In this document: piece by piece, positions 61,033 to 64,000 of the stretch
Layout of the letters: every line of letters starts with the position of its first letter
Position numbering within the stretch: position 1 is the first letter of the stretch
Source: an uncultured Clostridia bacterium
GTDB taxonomy: Bacteria > Bacillota > Clostridia > Peptostreptococcales > Anaerovoracaceae
DNA length: 64,000 nucleotides
Direction of reading: 5' to 3'
NCBI GenBank assembly: GCA_934278925.1
Contig: CAKQWJ010000009.1
Coordinates: forward strand, 1-64,000
The notes under the pieces: generated by a model
Database searches by the model: none
What the model saw: the letters and a program-made list of their open reading frames with translations, nothing else
What the model was told of the DNA's origin: nothing
Made by a program: the position numbers and the translations under genes

Positions 61033-61280
61033 AAAATTCCTTTTATTACTTCGAAAACCGGGAGTGCCAATACTATCCCTGCCACAAGGGAATGGCGGAA
61101 ATGAACTGCCTGTTCTGCTACTGCCCCCTGTATTTTCTCCCGGATTGCCCCGGAAAGCGGGTACAGATTGAACGGGACGGGAGGGTGATTCTGAGCTGCA
61201 TGGATTGCGACTACCCGCACCGGCCGGAGAACTACGGCGAAATGATGAAGCTCCTTCAGAAAGCGATTCGGGAGCGATAG
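61029..61280 (+). CDS. Small cysteine-rich protein linked to cobalamin genes
   Basis: The 83-residue protein has eight cysteines arranged as CQYYPCHKG, MNCLFCYCPLYFLPDC and SCMDCDYPHRPENYG. It matches the small cysteine-rich domain family that is frequently next to, or fused with, cobalamin genes. The cysteines probably bind iron-sulfur or zinc. Its biochemical role is unknown; metal delivery or electron transfer for corrinoid reduction is possible. The ATG overlaps the cbiA stop by four bases, and cobT follows after six bases. Confidence 0.8.
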   Translation: MKNSFYYFENRECQYYPCHKGMAEMNCLFCYCPLYFLPDCPGKRVQIERDGRVILSCMDCDYPHRPENYGEMMKLLQKAIRER

Positions 61281-61286
61281 AGAGAA

Positions 61287-62390
61287 ATGAAGGGGAGGAC
61301 GATGGAGATTTGTAAAAAAAATATTTCCGCCGCGGCGGTATTGTCCGGCCAAATTACCGTTCCAAAGGTGTCGGAGGAGTGGCGCAGGGAAATTCAAGGG
61401 GAGTGGGATCGAATTGCAAAACCCCTGGGCAGCTTCGGCAAGCTGGAGGAAATTCACACCGCCATCGGTGCCATCCGGCAGTGCCGGGTACCGGACCTGG
61501 ATCACATGGAGCTGCTGGTATGCTGCGGCGACCACGGAATTGTGGAAGAAGGGGTGAGCCAGTCCGGACAGGAGGTGACGGCCATCTGCGCAGAAAACAT
61601 CGGAAAGGGTCAAAGCTGCGCGGGCATATTGGCGGCAGCGGCCCATGCAAAAATCCGAGCCATCGATGTGGGCATTCATCAACCGGGGCCGGTGCCGGGA
61701 ACGGAGTTTCGGCGAGTGGCCGATGGAACGAAGAACTTTCTAAAGGAACCGGCCATGAGCCGGGCGCAGTTCCGGGATGCACTGCAGGTGGGCCTGGACC
61801 TGGCGGCGGAGTGCCGGGAAGCCGGCGTAAGCGTGTTGGGCGTGGGCGAGATGGGCATCGGAAATACCACGTCGGCGGCGGTGCTGGCGGGAAGAATGGT
61901 GGGCCTTTCAGCGGAAGAAGTGACCGGCCGGGGGGCCGGTCTGGACGGGGCCGGACTGCAGCGTAAGAGAAAGGTCGTCGAAAAGGCGCTGGAGATGCCC
62001 GGCGTGGGCTCGGACGTGGAAGCCATATGGTGCCGGTTCGGCGGCCTGGAGCTGACGGCGATGATGGGCATCATCCTGGGAGGCGGCCTTTATGGCATTC
62101 CGGTGGTGCTGGACGGACTGCTGAGCCTGGTATCTGCGGAAGCCGCGGAGCGATTGGTTCCGGGAATTCGGGAATACATGATTCCCTCCCATATCAGCCG
62201 GGAACCGGCGGCCCGCCGCCTGGCGGAGAGTCTGGAACTGGAACCGGTGCTGGATGCGGGCATGGGTGCCGGGGAAGGCGCCGGTGCGGCCATGATGATG
62301 TCCCTGCTTCGGGATGTGAACCGGGTGTACCGGGAGGCGAAGCGGTTCGATGGATACGGCATGGAACCCTATACCCGCTATGAAGAGTAA
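61287..62390 (+). CDS. cobT: Nicotinate-nucleotide-dimethylbenzimidazole phosphoribosyltransferase
   Basis: The 367-residue enzyme makes the alpha-ribazole phosphate of the lower ligand. Motifs are DRIAKPLGSFGKLEEI, VCCGDHGIVEEGVSQSGQEVT (split VCCGDHGIVEEGVSQSG), LGVGEMGIGNTTSAAVLAG, GRGAGLDGAGLQRKRKVVE and LDAGMGAGEGAGAAM, where the Glu (about residue 329) is the catalytic base. The start is either ATG 61287 or ATG 61302; GGGGAGG at 61292-61298 lies very close to the second, so the longer form is kept. It begins the nucleotide-loop assembly group with cobU and cobS. Confidence 0.94.
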   Translation: MKGRTMEICKKNISAAAVLSGQITVPKVSEEWRREIQGEWDRIAKPLGSFGKLEEIHTAIGAIRQCRVPDLDHMELLVCCGDHGIVEEGVSQSGQEVTAICAENIGKGQSCAGILAAAAHAKIRAIDVGIHQPGPVPGTEFRRVADGTKNFLKEPAMSRAQFRDALQVGLDLAAECREAGVSVLGVGEMGIGNTTSAAVLAGRMVGLSAEEVTGRGAGLDGAGLQRKRKVVEKALEMPGVGSDVEAIWCRFGGLELTAMMGIILGGGLYGIPVVLDGLLSLVSAEAAERLVPGIREYMIPSHISREPAARRLAESLELEPVLDAGMGAGEGAGAAMMMSLLRDVNRVYREAKRFDGYGMEPYTRYEE

Positions 62391-62414
62391 GAGATTCGCA
62401 AGGAGGAAGGAACG

Positions 62415-62978
62415 ATGATGGTATTGGTAACCGGCGGCAGCGGCAGCGGGAAATCCGCTTTTGCGGAAGAGCGGGCTCTTTCCTTTGGAAACCCCGATGC
62501 CTATTACGCCGCTACCATGGAAGTGATGGACAGAGAATCCGTTCGCCGGGTGGAGCGGCATCGGCAGATGCGGGAAGGAAAGGGGTGGATTACCCTGGAG
62601 CAGCCCCGGGATATTGAAGACATCACCGGACGCATTCGCAGCTACGACTCCGTGGTTTTAGTGGAGTGCCTCACCAACCTGGTGGCCAACGAAATGTATC
62701 GGGAGGACGAAGAGTGTGAGAATCTGAGGGAATGCATTGGGAAAATCACCGGGGGAATCGCCGACCTGGCGGATTCCGTGGAAAATCTGGTGGTGGTCAC
62801 CGGAGATGTTTTTGACGATGGAGTATCTGCCGCACCGGCGCTTCGGAACTATCTGCAGGTCCTGGGCAATGTAAACCGGGAGCTGGCCGCGATGGCGGAC
62901 GAAGTGGTGGAAGTGGTGGTGGGAATTCCCGTCTATCGGAAAGGAGAACGCGCGCGTGAAAATAACATCTGTTTTTAA
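62415..62978 (+). CDS. cobU: Adenosylcobinamide kinase / guanylyltransferase
   Basis: The 187-residue bifunctional CobU phosphorylates adenosylcobinamide and attaches GMP. It has the P-loop VTGGSGSGKSAFAEERAL, RVERHRQMREGKGW with the guanylylated His region, VVLVECLTNLVANEMY and VVTGDVFDDGVSAAPALRNYLQVLG (split VVTGDVFDDGVS). AGGAGGAAGG precedes the ATG. Its end overlaps cobS by 23 bases. Confidence 0.94.
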   Translation: MMVLVTGGSGSGKSAFAEERALSFGNPDAYYAATMEVMDRESVRRVERHRQMREGKGWITLEQPRDIEDITGRIRSYDSVVLVECLTNLVANEMYREDEECENLRECIGKITGGIADLADSVENLVVVTGDVFDDGVSAAPALRNYLQVLGNVNRELAAMADEVVEVVVGIPVYRKGERARENNICF

Positions 62979-63735
62979 ATCCGTGACGGTGGCTTTTTCC
63001 ATGTATTCTCGGATTCCCATGCCCCGATTTCGCTGGGAAACGGAGGATATGCGGTACCACCTGTGCTTCTTTCCCTGGGTAGGGGGCGTGATCGGCATCC
63101 TGGAATACCTGTGGTTTCTCGGGGTCGCTCGCTTGGGAATCGGTCCGGCGGCGGCCACACTCATCGCGCTGAGCGTTCCCATCCTGGTGACCGGCGGCTT
63201 CCACCTGGACGGGTTCATGGACACTTGCGACGCCCTGTCCTCCTGGCGCACCCGGGAAGAGCGGCTGCAGATTCTGTCGGATCCTCACATCGGGGCATTC
63301 TCGGTGATTCGGCTGGCATTGTTCGGACTGATCTACGGGGCGGCGCTGTCGGAACTGACGGCGGAAGGCCGAATTCTGTGGATGGGGACATTCTTCCTCG
63401 CTCGCTGCCTCAGCGGGTACACGGTGGTCACCTTCCCGAAAGCGAAGAAGAACGGGCTGGCCCGAACGGAATCGGACACCGCAGCCCGGAGAACTACGGG
63501 CATCCTTCTTCTGCTGCAAGCGGGTCTCTGCATTGCCTGGATGCTGTGGCGGTCTCCGGCGGCCGGCGGCACGGTGCTGGCGATTGCCCTGCTGGGAACC
63601 CTTCATTACCGCCGGTTCAGCGACCGGAAATTCGGTGGGATTACCGGCGATCTGGCGGGCTGGTTCCTGTGTCGCATGGAGCTGGCCATGGCGCTGGGCC
63701 TTTGGGCAGTCGGCATCTTTACCGGAATCTTATAA
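62956..63735 (+). CDS. cobS: Adenosylcobinamide-GDP ribazoletransferase (cobalamin synthase)
   Basis: The 259-residue membrane enzyme joins adenosylcobinamide-GDP with alpha-ribazole to form the coenzyme. It has FSMYSRIPMPRF, LVTGGFHLDGFMDTCDALSSWRTREERLQILSDPHIGAF (split GGFHLDGFMDTCDALSS and ILSDPHIGAF) with the Asp-rich metal motif, and GITGDLAGWF. About six hydrophobic helices are visible. It starts at a GTG at 62956 inside cobU, with GAAAGGAG shortly upstream. Confidence 0.94.
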   Translation: MKITSVFKSVTVAFSMYSRIPMPRFRWETEDMRYHLCFFPWVGGVIGILEYLWFLGVARLGIGPAAATLIALSVPILVTGGFHLDGFMDTCDALSSWRTREERLQILSDPHIGAFSVIRLALFGLIYGAALSELTAEGRILWMGTFFLARCLSGYTVVTFPKAKKNGLARTESDTAARRTTGILLLLQAGLCIAWMLWRSPAAGGTVLAIALLGTLHYRRFSDRKFGGITGDLAGWFLCRMELAMALGLWAVGIFTGIL

Positions 63736-63747
63736 GGAGAGTGAAAC

Positions 63748-64000
63748 ATGAAACTGATTATCGGCGGATACGCCCAAGGTAAAACCAAGTACGGGGAAGA
63801 CCGCTTTCCCGGCCACATTCTCTATGACGAGGCGAATTTCTCGCTGCGGTACCGGGAAGCACCCGGCACAAAAATCTTGATTAACCATCTGCATCGGATT
63901 ATCCGGGAGAAGCTGGAAATGGGACAAACGGAAGAGGAGATTCTTCGGGAGATGGAAGAAGTCGCCCGGAACCATCCGGACTGCGTATTTATTTCCGACG
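63748..64000 (+). CDS. Second cobinamide kinase-like P-loop protein (3' end outside window)
   Basis: The gene starts at an ATG after AAGGAGAG and runs off the window, giving 84 visible residues. It has a P-loop-like start KLIIGGYAQGKTKYGED, resembling the short CobU-like proteins found near cobalamin genes, and later a helix rich in Glu and Leu. The exact role (adenosylcobinamide-phosphate guanylyltransferase or a regulator-like paralogue) cannot be fixed from this fragment. It is the last visible gene of the operon. Confidence 0.7.
   Translation, partial: MKLIIGGYAQGKTKYGEDRFPGHILYDEANFSLRYREAPGTKILINHLHRIIREKLEMGQTEEEILREMEEVARNHPDCVFISD

Overview
The window looks like a chromosomal segment of a strictly anaerobic, amino-acid-fermenting Firmicute of the class Clostridia. 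The evidence is: Gram-positive ribosome binding sites; lipoproteins and sortase-type surface proteins; a Stickland-type reductive operon with an oxygen-sensitive 2-hydroxyacyl-CoA dehydratase; and the anaerobic (early cobalt insertion) cobalamin pathway. I cannot name the species; a relative of the Peptostreptococcaceae or Family XIII/Anaerovoracaceae would fit. No rRNA, tRNA or CRISPR array was seen. Layout. Bases 1-8545 are an AT-richer accessory stretch. It holds the end of a radical SAM/SPASM gene, a flavin-type/ferredoxin fusion, a zinc-type macrodomain plus class M sirtuin pair (ADP-ribosylation), a RelBE-type toxin-antitoxin pair, a small anchored protein, a cupin gene without a proper start, a yhcG-type nuclease gene broken by a deletion and by an IS1634-type insertion sequence, and a Fic protein. 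Bases 8570-9471 carry a prolyl-tRNA editing protein and a divergent peptide deformylase. They are followed by an intergenic region with three regularly spaced inverted repeats. Bases 9953-21215 are a catabolic locus: a divergent LysR regulator, then hadI-hadB-hadC-hadA-ldhA-acdB-etfB-etfA-buk. Together these turn a 2-oxo acid from an amino acid into the 2-hydroxy acid, its CoA ester, the enoyl-CoA and then the saturated acyl-CoA and acid. The likely end product is a branched, aromatic or short-chain acid. Bases 21485-34360 encode two paralogous giant surface proteins built of isopeptide-type Ig-like domains. The first (3070 aa) contains a 638-residue super-repeat of exact period, and its promoter region carries a run of 11 G that suggests phase variation. 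Bases 34493-37564 are a copper module (CsoR operators, csoR, copA with a C-terminal CopZ-like domain that has its own internal ribosome binding site). mntP, a membrane protein, an M16C peptidase and pyruvate kinase follow. Bases 43559-45253 are mostly non-coding and rich in hairpins, including five tandem copies of an 86-bp GC-rich unit. Bases 46054 to the end are one long cobalamin operon. It starts with a cobalamin riboswitch and terminator, then an exported CbiK-type chelatase, a binding lipoprotein and a B12-type ABC importer. After these come cobQ, cbiC, cbiD, cbiF, cbiG, cbiH, a CbiJ-CbiE-CbiT triple fusion, cbiA, a small cysteine-rich gene, cobT, cobU, cobS and a second kinase-like gene cut by the window edge. 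The operon couples uptake with de novo synthesis and nucleotide-loop assembly.
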